NCBI GenBank assembly: GCA_018699955.1
Contig: JABISG010000064.1
Location: 1-35,123 of the forward strand
Direction of reading: 5' to 3'
Source: Planctomycetaceae bacterium
Lineage (GTDB): Bacteria > Planctomycetota > Planctomycetia > Planctomycetales > Planctomycetaceae
Length of the DNA: 35,123 nt
Shown here piece by piece: positions 24,814-32,171 of the stretch. Below the pieces are notes generated by a model. The model did not search any database. It saw only the letters and a program-made list of their open reading frames with translations, and was not told the origin of the DNA. Position 1 is the stretch's first letter, and each line of letters starts with the position of its first letter. Made by a program: the position numbers and the translations under genes.

Positions 24814-26838
24814 ATGAAACGAGTCAATCGTCTTGGATTTACCGCGTTGCCGACCGCCGTCGTACTGGGATTGCTTGCCGTGCTGTCCACGTTTCCCGTC
24901 TTCGGAGAAGCGGCGAACGAATCGGAATCGCGGCTGCTGAAAGATATCAAGTACCTCGCGTCCGACGAACTCGAAGGCCGCGGCGTCGGGACGAACGGCC
25001 TGAACAAGGCGGCCGATTTTGTTCGCAATGCCTTCCGCGAAGCCGGGCTGGACGTGACGACGGTTGAAGGAGAAGCATTTCAGCCCTTCACCATGACCAC
25101 CGGCAGCAAATTGGGAAAGACCAACACGCTGGCGTTTACCGGACCGGACGGCAAGTCGATTGACCTGAAGATCAATGGCGATTTTCAAACCTGCTCGTTC
25201 GGCGCAGCGGGAAAATTTGACGGCGGCATTGTCTTCGGCGGCTATGCCATCGATGCAAAAGATGAGAAATACCAGGACTTCGCCGAAGTTGACCTGAAAG
25301 ACAAGATCGTCATCATCATGCGGCGAAATCCCCAACAGGGAAACCCGCACGGCAAGTTCGGCGGAGGCGGACCGGTTTCAGTACATGCTTCGCTGCGAAC
25401 GAAAGTCAGCAACGCGTTCGGTAAAGGGGCCGCCGCCATCCTGTTCGTCAACGATCCCTACAGCATTCGCAAGAATGCAAAGAACGATAACTCGTTGGTC
25501 GAAAAGGAAACCGGACGGTTGGTTGCTGCGGCCGAAGCATTGGTGAAGACGGACGCGAAAGACGCCGAGAAGACGGCTGCCGCCCGCAAGAAACTGGCCG
25601 AATCGGTCAAGCGGCTCAATGCGGCAAAAGTGGCAGCCGACAAAACGGATGACGACGACCCATTGATGCGATTTGGATACGGCGGCAATGCCAGCGGAAA
25701 ATCGATTCCAATTTTGCACGTGACCGTGAAAGCCGTCGATCAGTTGTTGCAAGCGTCGCTGAAGAAGTCGCTGGCGGATCTGGAAGCGGAAATCGACAAA
25801 GACGTCAAACCACAAACTACAGCCCTGAAAGGATGGAAAGCGACCGGAGAGACGTCGCTCGAAGTCACCAAGGTCGAAGTCAAGAATGTCATCGGCGTGC
25901 TGGAAGGCGAAGGTCCGCTTGCCGACGAAACGGTCGTCATCGGCGCTCATTACGATCACGTCGGCATGGGCGGACGCGGTTCGCTCGCACCGGGAAGCAA
26001 AGCTGTACACAACGGTGCCGACGACAACGCATCGGGGACGGTCGCGTTAATTGAACTGGCCCGCCGCTTCGGTTCCCGCGATAAAAAGCCGGCCCGCCGC
26101 ATTGTGTTTATCGCTTTCACCGCCGAAGAGCGCGGCCTGATCGGGTCGGCTCATTACGTCAAGAATCCAGTGTTCCCGCTGGAAAAAACCATCGCCATGT
26201 TGAACATGGACATGGTCGGCCGGGTGACCGACGACAAGCTGGTGGTGTACGGAATCGGCACGACCCCTCGATGGAAGAAGCTCATTGAAGCGGAAGGAAA
26301 GAAGCACAACTTCAAACTGACGCTGAAAGAAGGCGGCTTCGGCCCGAGCGACCATTCCTCGTTTTACGGGAAGAAGATGCCCGTGTTGCATTTCTTCAGC
26401 GGCACGCACAAAGATTATCATCGCCCCACCGACGACTGGGACAAGATCAACCTCGCCGGGATGTCACGCGTCGTTCAGATGGTCGAAGAGGTCGCCGACA
26501 GCACCATCGCCACCAAAGAACGGCCAAAATATATCGAAGTCAAACGGAAGTCGACGCAGGCACGCACCGGCAGCCGTCCCTACTTTGGCAGCATTCCCGA
26601 CTTCGCTGAGAACGCCAAGGGCTACGCGATCATGGCCGTCGCCGGCGGCAGTCCCGCTGCGAAAGGTGGGCTGAAAGGTGGCGATGTGATCGTCGGCCTC
26701 GGCGGCCAGAAGATTGGCAACCTCAGCGATTTCGACTTGGCCCTGCGAAAATTCAAAGCGGGCGATGAAGTCGATATCGTCGTGCAACGCAAAGGCAAAG
26801 AAGTGAAGCTCAAGGTCATTCTCGGCAAGCCGCGTTAA
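24814..26838 (+). CDS. Exported M28-family metallopeptidase with PA and PDZ domains
   Basis: A 674-residue exported protein. A signal peptide occupies about residues 1-33 (hydrophobic 'TAVVLGLLAVLSTFPVFG'). A PA-like domain follows, with 'DLKDKIVIIMRRNPQQGNPH' and 'FGKGAAAILFVNDPYS', interrupted by a charged helical insert (about 230-285). The M28 zinc aminopeptidase core shows 'VVIGAHYDHVGMGG' (His379, Asp381), 'NGADDNASGTVALIELARRF', 'FIAFTAEERGLIGSAHYV' (Glu-Glu pair), 'MLNMDMVGRV' and 'FFSGTHKDYHRPTDDWDKIN'. The C-terminus is a PDZ domain ('GYAIMAVAGGSPAAKGGLKG', 'GDVIVGLGGQKIGNLSDF'). It probably acts in the periplasm on peptides. The ATG at 24814 has AAAGGA 9 nt upstream and starts the signal peptide. 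Confidence 0.92.
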   Translation: MKRVNRLGFTALPTAVVLGLLAVLSTFPVFGEAANESESRLLKDIKYLASDELEGRGVGTNGLNKAADFVRNAFREAGLDVTTVEGEAFQPFTMTTGSKLGKTNTLAFTGPDGKSIDLKINGDFQTCSFGAAGKFDGGIVFGGYAIDAKDEKYQDFAEVDLKDKIVIIMRRNPQQGNPHGKFGGGGPVSVHASLRTKVSNAFGKGAAAILFVNDPYSIRKNAKNDNSLVEKETGRLVAAAEALVKTDAKDAEKTAAARKKLAESVKRLNAAKVAADKTDDDDPLMRFGYGGNASGKSIPILHVTVKAVDQLLQASLKKSLADLEAEIDKDVKPQTTALKGWKATGETSLEVTKVEVKNVIGVLEGEGPLADETVVIGAHYDHVGMGGRGSLAPGSKAVHNGADDNASGTVALIELARRFGSRDKKPARRIVFIAFTAEERGLIGSAHYVKNPVFPLEKTIAMLNMDMVGRVTDDKLVVYGIGTTPRWKKLIEAEGKKHNFKLTLKEGGFGPSDHSSFYGKKMPVLHFFSGTHKDYHRPTDDWDKINLAGMSRVVQMVEEVADSTIATKERPKYIEVKRKSTQARTGSRPYFGSIPDFAENAKGYAIMAVAGGSPAAKGGLKGGDVIVGLGGQKIGNLSDFDLALRKFKAGDEVDIVVQRKGKEVKLKVILGKPR

Positions 26839-26868
26839 ACAACCTTGGTCGTTTCCAACCGCGCGTAG

Positions 26869-26899
26869 ACAAGGCCGGGTGAATTTCACCCGGCCTTGT
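26869..26899. terminator. Bidirectional terminator hairpin
   Basis: A perfect 14-bp stem (ACAAGGCCGGGTGA and its complement) with a 3-nt ATT loop. It lies 31 bp after the M28 peptidase stop and 18 bp from the stop of the convergent lipoprotein gene, a natural place for a shared terminator. The U-tract is short. Confidence 0.8.
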
Positions 26900-26916
26900 T
26901 GCATTACTCGCTGGCT

Positions 26917-27393
26917 TTAGTCTTCTTCGTCCACGTCATCCTTGGTGTCATCGACAGCCTTCTTGTCTTCCTTAGGAGCGTCCGCCGTCGCCTTTTCTGG
27001 TTTGGCTTCTGGCTTGGCTTCTGGTTTCGCCTCTGGTTTCGCCTCTGGCTTTGCTTCTGGCTTGGCTTCTGGTTTGGCTTCTGGTTTGGCTTCTGGCTTT
27101 TCCTCGGGCTTCGCTTCCGGTTTGGCCTCGGGATCTTCGGCCGGCTTCTTCAATTCAGGACCTTCCGGCGTTTCCTCAGGTGTGGCTTCAGGCGTTTCTT
27201 CCGGTGTTTCCGCAGGAGTTTCTTCCGGTGTTTCTTCCGGTGTTTCCGCAGGGGTTTCTTCTGGTGTTTCCGCGGGTGTGCCGTTACCGTTGCCGTTACC
27301 ATTTCCGTTTGGTGCAGGAGTTTCGGCACCACCACAACCTACGGCAAAGACCGTCAACGCGACCAAAGTCATCAAACTCATCAGCTTCTTCAT
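26917..27393 (-). CDS. Low-complexity lipoprotein with Gly-Asn, Glu-Thr-Pro and Glu-Ala-Lys-Pro repeats
   Basis: A 158-residue lipoprotein. The signal 'MKKLMSLMTLVALTVFAVGC' ends in a lipobox with Cys20. The mature part has no globular sequence: a (Gly-Asn) run, then repeats of AETPEETPEE, then about ten EAKP units, then an acidic tail (DDTKDDVDEED). The ATG at 27393 has AAGGAGAG close upstream, which is decisive. The composition suggests an extended, highly charged, proline-rich cell-surface or periplasmic stalk. The function is unknown. Overlapping frames on the plus strand are by-products of the repeats. Confidence 0.8.
   Translation of the reverse strand: MKKLMSLMTLVALTVFAVGCGGAETPAPNGNGNGNGNGTPAETPEETPAETPEETPEETPAETPEETPEATPEETPEGPELKKPAEDPEAKPEAKPEEKPEAKPEAKPEAKPEAKPEAKPEAKPEAKPEAKPEKATADAPKEDKKAVDDTKDDVDEED
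26992..27129 (-). repeat. 12-bp tandem repeat (EAKP array)
   Basis: About eleven imperfect 12-bp units, coding for Glu-Ala-Lys-Pro (one unit is EEKP), in the distal half of the lipoprotein. Third-position changes distinguish units (TCTGGCTTGGCT versus TCTGGTTTCGCC on the plus strand), so it is not a recent perfect expansion throughout. Confidence 0.85.
27163..27279 (-). repeat. Degenerate 12-bp tandem repeat (ETPE/AETP array)
   Basis: An array of about ten 12-bp units coding for Glu-Thr-Pro-Glu or Ala-Glu-Thr-Pro, in the proximal half of the same lipoprotein. It is separate in sequence from the EAKP array and from the (Gly-Asn) run at 27280-27309. Confidence 0.8.
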
Positions 27394-27706
27394 GGGTCTC
27401 TCCTTGTTAACATTGTGTTCGATCATCACCGACAGATTCCATAGACGGCTGCAACCGTCACTGTGGTCCCCTCAATTCGTGTCATTAGAAGCAGAGACGC
27501 GCGAATTTGCCATTCTATTCCCGGTTTTTCCCGAGTTTCCAAAGATTCGTGAGAACGATTTTCACCTCGAATTCGTATGATGAAAGAGTGAGCACCACCC
27601 CGCCGACTCGACGGGTCGACTAAATTATTGCTACCGTAAACGAAAAATCGCACGTCTTCCGGGAATAAACCGAGCCGGAAACGGATCACTTGTTCGAGAG
27701 ATGATC
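27394..27706. promoter_or_regulatory. Divergent intergenic region between lipoprotein and sigma-factor genes
   Basis: A 313-bp gap between two divergently transcribed genes, so it must carry both promoters. A+T-rich sequence near 27619-27630 (ACTAAATTATTG) is a candidate -10 region, but I cannot pair it confidently with a -35 box. No protein-coding frame is supported in this gap. Confidence 0.45.
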
Positions 27707-28225
27707 ATGGCCGACGGTTCAGCCGCGTCCTTACTTGCCCAACTGGTGCAGCAGCATTATGCAGCGCTGTACCGGTATGCGTTTCGTCTGTCGGGCAAAT
27801 CGGCGGATGCGGAAGACCTCGTTCAGCAGTCGTTTCTCACCGCTCACCAGAAAATCGACCAGCTCCGCGATCCGCAAAACGGGAAAGCGTGGCTGTTCAC
27901 AATCACACGCAATGCCTACTTGAAAAGTCTGAGAGGAAACACGGGAACGAAGCTGCTTTCACTCGAACATGCTCCCGAGCCGGGGGAAGAGTGTCCGCAG
28001 GATATCCGCCTCGACAACGAACAACTGCAATCGATATTGAACGAGTTAGAAGAAGAGTTTCGCACTCCACTCATCTTGTTCTACTTCGAGCAGTTCAGTT
28101 ATAAGGAAATCGCTGAACAGATGGACGTGCCGATTGGCACTGTGATGAGCCGGTTGGCACGCGGCAAGACACACTTACGGCAAAAGCTGGCATCGTTTCA
28201 GCCAGCGGGAAGCCAACAAACCTGA
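27707..28225 (+). CDS. ECF-type RNA polymerase sigma factor
   Basis: A 172-residue sigma-70 family ECF factor. Region 2 is 'HYAALYRYAFRLSGKSADAE' followed by DLVQQSF and 'AWLFTITRNAYLKSLRG' (core binding and -10 recognition). Region 4 is 'LILFYFEQFSYKEIAEQMDV' followed by PIGTVMSRLARGKTHLRQKL, the helix-turn-helix for the -35 element. Regions 1 and 3 are missing, as in ECF factors. I use ATG 27707; ATG 27701 would add two residues and both have only a weak GAGAG Shine-Dalgarno. The gene 38 bp downstream encodes a membrane protein with an anti-sigma-like N-terminus, so the pair likely forms a sigma/anti-sigma module. Confidence 0.92.
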   Translation: MADGSAASLLAQLVQQHYAALYRYAFRLSGKSADAEDLVQQSFLTAHQKIDQLRDPQNGKAWLFTITRNAYLKSLRGNTGTKLLSLEHAPEPGEECPQDIRLDNEQLQSILNELEEEFRTPLILFYFEQFSYKEIAEQMDVPIGTVMSRLARGKTHLRQKLASFQPAGSQQT

Positions 28226-28263
28226 AAGCCCGATGGATCGACCAATCACGAAAGATGATCACA

Positions 28264-29070
28264 ATGGATTGTCGAACGGCGTTGGAAATTCTGGAAGTGG
28301 TCCGCCCCGACACCGGCGATCTTGATGATCCCGAGTTGGCCGAGGCGGCTGCGCACATCGAATCGCATGCCGAATGCAAAAGTGAGTTTCTGCGCCGTCA
28401 GCAGTTGGACCGGGAAATTGGTTCGGCCATGCGCGACATTCCCGTGCCGCATGATTTAGAAACCCGCCTGCTCGCGGACTTGGCAGAGCGTTCCGAAACG
28501 GCCGACGTTGCAGAGACTGTTGCCGCGCCAACAGCTAAGCCAAAAGCCGCATTGCAGCGGCGCAGCTGGATGAGCCTGGTGGTGGGGACGGCGGCCTCCC
28601 TCGCCATCGGCGTTATCGGCTGGCAGCTTCTCTCAGGAAGTTCGACACACGTTGATGCGGTTCAGGTTGCAACATCGATCACCGGCCGGGATCCCAATTT
28701 CGACGGCCTGACGGAATACGGTGGTGATGATTCCGAATTGCCTGCCGACTGGGAATCGCTTCCGAAAGGGCTAGCGATTGACGGACCGAAGTCGTACGCG
28801 TACCAACAGGCAGACGGGGCGAAATTGGCAATTGCAATGTATCAGTTTCGCTTCACACACCGCCGAACTCCTGTGACGGGTTACCTGCTGGTTCTGCCGG
28901 TGGACTCGGTGAATCCCCCGCCGACCAACACAGCGCTCCCTGCGGGCGCCGGTAGTGGGATCACCTCGGTAAGTTGGACAGACGGCGATTTTGTCTATGT
29001 CTGCGTCATTCCGAAGCGGGGAGGCCACTTCCGACGGCTCGGCCGCCTGCTCGACCGCGGAATGACATAG
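28264..29070 (+). CDS. Probable membrane anti-sigma factor
   Basis: A 268-residue protein encoded directly after the ECF sigma gene. The cytoplasmic N-terminus (about 1-60) resembles zinc-binding anti-sigma domains: HIESHAEC (His31-x3-His35-x2-Cys38) stands where the usual His-x3-Cys-x2-Cys would be, so one cysteine is replaced by histidine. A membrane helix follows at about 102-121 (SLVVGTAASLAIGVIGW). The extracytoplasmic part (about 125-268) has beta-rich segments such as 'LAIAMYQFRFTHRRTPVTGY' and 'SVSWTDGDFVYVCVIPKRGG'. I infer that it holds the sigma factor at the membrane; the inducing signal is unknown. The start ATG 28264 was chosen over 28255 on spacing; both are close. Confidence 0.75.
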   Translation: MDCRTALEILEVVRPDTGDLDDPELAEAAAHIESHAECKSEFLRRQQLDREIGSAMRDIPVPHDLETRLLADLAERSETADVAETVAAPTAKPKAALQRRSWMSLVVGTAASLAIGVIGWQLLSGSSTHVDAVQVATSITGRDPNFDGLTEYGGDDSELPADWESLPKGLAIDGPKSYAYQQADGAKLAIAMYQFRFTHRRTPVTGYLLVLPVDSVNPPPTNTALPAGAGSGITSVSWTDGDFVYVCVIPKRGGHFRRLGRLLDRGMT

Positions 29071-29290
29071 CAGATTTCGGCCTAAAATGGCGGCAAATCG
29101 GCCGTGAGGCTGAACCCCGAACCGTCATTCATCCGATAGAATCGATACCGGCCTCCGCCTATTGCGCCGACGGTCGGTGCCTGCAGCATGTTGACACTTA
29201 ATGTGTCGTCCAGCTGCGTTGGCGGCGCGGGATGTCGGATCGGGGTGATCACCCAAAGCGGCGGTTGACCCCCATCGTCTGGAGATCGCG

Positions 29291-29635
29291 ATGCGAAGTC
29301 TTTACGCGGGTCTTGGTTTCATCTTACTGTTGGCTGCCCCCGAGGCAGCGTCGGCACAAGCGGCATTTACCGTTACGCGGCCAACGGCAAATGACATCGC
29401 CCGTCCCACCCCCGATACAGACGATACAATTCTGCGATATCGCCGCACGTCTGCCCAGCAGGAACTGATATTCCGCCGTGCCGCTCGCGCTGCCGCATTG
29501 CGTGAGGCCCGCATTCAATCGCGCCGTCGAACCGGCCGTTCCGCATCGAGGCCGAACATGCGATCCGTTCGCCCACAAATCCCCTGGTTCGGTCGTTGGC
29601 AAACGTCCTACCCGACAGTCTCATATCGCCGCTAG
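29291..29635 (+). CDS. Small exported arginine-rich protein of unknown function
   Basis: A 114-residue protein with a clear signal peptide (MRSLYAGLGFILLLAAPEAA, cleavage probably after ASA). The mature part is rich in Arg (for example 'FRRAARAAALREARIQSRRR') and ends 'SYPTVSYRR'. The ATG at 29291 has GGAG 7 nt upstream. No family is recognised. It follows the sigma/anti-sigma pair by 220 bp on the same strand and might be under that sigma factor; a short GACAC-TTAAT-GTGTC element at 29193-29207 lies upstream. The upstream site is only a pattern. Confidence 0.65.
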   Translation: MRSLYAGLGFILLLAAPEAASAQAAFTVTRPTANDIARPTPDTDDTILRYRRTSAQQELIFRRAARAAALREARIQSRRRTGRSASRPNMRSVRPQIPWFGRWQTSYPTVSYRR

Positions 29636-29730
29636 CACTGATCGATTGTTGAAATCGGCGCGTACCGTGCGGACGAGGGACCGGTGGGTTGACACCCTCT
29701 GCTCGCCAACTAATGTCGCGCGACCGTTTC

Positions 29731-31242
29731 TTATAGTACGGCGCGAATCCGCTTGAGGAACTCGGCGTTGGTTGGGAACTTCTTGAGCGTACTGATCAAC
29801 TGCTCCATGGCCTCGACGGTGCTGAGTGAAACGAGACTGCGACGAAGCATAACGACGCTGTCTAAAGTTTCCTCTTCGAGAATCAACTCTTCCCGCCTGG
29901 TGCCGGAAAGTTGAATATCGATTGCCGGCCAAATACGGCGGTCGGCCAGTTCCCGGCTGAGGACCATTTCCATGTTGCCGGTCCCCTTGAACTCCTGAAA
30001 GATCACCTCGTCCATCCGGCTACCGGTGTCGATCAAAGCGGTGGCGACGACCGTCAGCGATCCTCCCTCGTCAAATCGACGTGCCGTTCCGAACATCTTC
30101 TTGGGAATGTCGAGCGCCTTAACGTCGAGGCCGCCCGACATGGTGCGGCCCGTGTTGCCGACCCATTTGTTGAAGGCACGTGCCGTCCGCGTGATGCTGT
30201 CCAGGAGAATAAAAACATCTTTGCCGGCTTCGGCAAGGCGTTTTCCTCGCTCGATAATTAGCTGGCTGAGCCGAATGTGACTTTCGACTTCCCGGTCCAT
30301 CGAAGAGGCAACAACCTCACCTTTGATGCGGCGCTGCATTTCGGTCACTTCTTCCGGGCGTTCGTCGATCAGCAAAACGATCAGTTCGACTTCCGGATGG
30401 TTTTCGCTGACCGAGTCGGCGATGTCCTGCATCAGGAGCGTTTTTCCGGTACGCGGAGGCGCGACAATGAGTGCCCGCTGACCTTTTCCAATCGGCGTGA
30501 GAAGATCCATGACGCGCATGGTAATCGGCGCTGCACCGCGTTCGAGGCGGATTTGCTCGCAGGGATTGACGGGCGTCAGTTCGTCAAAAAGCTTGATCTC
30601 CTGATACTCTTCCAGAGTGCGGCCGTCGATGGTTTCAATCGTTTTGAGTCGCGGCCCCTGATCACGTGATCCGGATCCGACCTCACCCCGAATGAGAATG
30701 CCTTCCCGCAGATTGTGTTTTTCGATGTGCGAGCTTGAGACAAACGCATCGCTTCCCTGCGCAATATAGTTCTTCTTGGGATCGCGCAGAAATCCGTAAC
30801 CCTTGGGATGCAACTCGAGCACACCTTCAATGGTCCCGGTCACTTCTTCGCCGTTTTGGCTCTTGGTCTGCGGTCGCCGTGACCGTGACGAGCGGTTGTT
30901 GCGCGAGCCACCTTGTTTGTTGCGTGCATCCCCTTCGCCTCCGCCACCTCCACCACCTCTGCGTCGCCGCCGACGTCGACGTCTGCCGGTTGTGGAACCA
31001 CCACCGCTGCCGTCGCCACTCTTGGGCCGACCACCGCCCTCATTGCTTCGTGGTGGTCCTCCACCATCGTCTGCCAGGACGACACTGGAACTCTCCGCCA
31101 CGCCCACGACGCTACCGGCAGTTTCGTTCTTTGGAAGCTGTCGGTCATCGACCGTCTGGTCTCGCTGCTCACGCACCGCGTCAACAACCCGCTTGGAGCG
31201 CCGCCCTGATCGGACCGACGTGCTGGCACTGTTAGAACCCAT
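29731..31242 (-). CDS. rho: Transcription termination factor Rho
   Basis: A 503-residue RNA-dependent ATPase that terminates transcription. The cold-shock-like RNA-binding domain spans about 135-205 ('GVLELHPKGYGFLRDPKKNY'). The motor has Walker A 'ALIVAPPRTGKT' (261-268 for APPRTGKT), Walker B 'ELIVLLIDERPEEVTEM', the 'SITRTARAFN' and Q/R-loop 'GRTMSGGLDVKAL' motifs, and a conserved C-terminus. The first ~130 residues replace the usual helical Rho N-terminal domain with a disordered, highly charged region: polyGly, nine consecutive Arg (87-95), seven Gly and RNNRSSRSRR. Such inserts occur in several phyla and can change RNA binding and phase behaviour. The ATG at 31242 follows AGGATGGAAG. 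It is alone on its strand. Confidence 0.96.
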   Translation of the reverse strand: MGSNSASTSVRSGRRSKRVVDAVREQRDQTVDDRQLPKNETAGSVVGVAESSSVVLADDGGGPPRSNEGGGRPKSGDGSGGGSTTGRRRRRRRRRGGGGGGGEGDARNKQGGSRNNRSSRSRRPQTKSQNGEEVTGTIEGVLELHPKGYGFLRDPKKNYIAQGSDAFVSSSHIEKHNLREGILIRGEVGSGSRDQGPRLKTIETIDGRTLEEYQEIKLFDELTPVNPCEQIRLERGAAPITMRVMDLLTPIGKGQRALIVAPPRTGKTLLMQDIADSVSENHPEVELIVLLIDERPEEVTEMQRRIKGEVVASSMDREVESHIRLSQLIIERGKRLAEAGKDVFILLDSITRTARAFNKWVGNTGRTMSGGLDVKALDIPKKMFGTARRFDEGGSLTVVATALIDTGSRMDEVIFQEFKGTGNMEMVLSRELADRRIWPAIDIQLSGTRREELILEEETLDSVVMLRRSLVSLSTVEAMEQLISTLKKFPTNAEFLKRIRAVL

Positions 31243-32171
31243 TAAGAACTTCCATCCTCAAAACCATGAAATCAAAAACCGAGCTACTAAAACGCTTCCT
31301 GCAGAGACAACGCAAAGCCGGTGTTTTCAAACCCTTCAAATCCATAACTCACGCGCCGCCACAGACGACTTCGCAGGCCAGGCAAACAGTTCTGCCGTTT
31401 TCCCATATTTGCGCGCAGACAATTGTTTCGTTTGAGTGACGACCGAATCATCTGGTGATCAACGCCCGATCTGGCAACACCCGTCGAAAATCCCCAATGG
31501 GGAATTCCAATGGCCTGAGCGGTATGAGACAGTTACTTCCCCGCCAAACAACCAACCACCGTAGGATGGCGCCCAGATGGACTCGCCCGGTGAATCTTGC
31601 CGCTGACATTTCCAGCGACGCGTGCGCGAGAGCCACATCCAAAAGCGGGGGCAAACAGCCAGTCATCGGGTCAACTTGATTTTCGCAACTCGTTTATTAA
31701 TCAACGCCCACTCAATCAATTCACCGAGTGGGGGAGCAACGAGGACCGCGAAGTCTGATCAACTGACTCCAAGACTCACACCATCATAACTTTTGTTGCG
31801 TTTCTGTCAATTCTAGCTCCTGATGATTTTGTCGAAATCCACACTTTTCGTGACTTTCTGGAAACAGCCGGATTTGTCTGATAATCTGGAGAAATCACGT
31901 CGTTCGGTAAATCAGCACTCGTCCGCAAAATCGGACAGGCTTCTGTCACACGGCAGATTTGGTCCGAACCGAGCCAAATCCTGTTCTGGCCCAAGTCTGA
32001 GTGGCAAGCTCTCGCCAACAGCAATACCAATTGCCTCTCGAATCGTTTGTCTCAATCACCATTGCCGCCGCTGGCGCGCTCGCACGAAATTCTTTCAGCT
32101 AACGCGATTTCTCAGCCGGACCACTTTCCATCTTCCATCAGCTATCCATTCTCCATCAATTGAGATTCACC
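31243..32171. other. Intergenic region, 929 bp, no convincing gene
   Basis: This gap lies between divergent rho and the amidohydrolase gene. The rho-proximal part (31243-31440) should hold the rho leader and promoter. Small stems occur at 31491-31503 (TCCCC/GGGGA) and 31707-31732 (CCCACTC/GAGTGGG, 12-nt loop). The stretch 31680-31900 is more A+T-rich than the flanking genes. Just before the amidohydrolase start there is a short TCCAT-rich simple repeat (32128-32156). Open frames on both strands (for example 31455-31679 plus, 31448-31666 minus and 31823-32368 plus) lack Shine-Dalgarno sequences and protein-like composition. I see no tRNA or known riboswitch. Confidence 0.5.

Noticed and set aside
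24617..25028. N-terminal extension of the Fe-dehydrogenase open frame
   Set aside because: It runs across the family-A palindrome and antisense to the M28 signal-peptide region; the family N-terminus begins near 24617.
26992..27279. Repeat arrays considered as a CRISPR
   Set aside because: Units are contiguous 12-bp coding repeats without spacers.
26896..27580. Plus-strand frames rich in Phe/Trp/Arg or Ser/Gly opposite the repeat lipoprotein
   Set aside because: They arise from the 12-bp repeats being open in several frames; the minus frame has a signal peptide, lipobox and Shine-Dalgarno.
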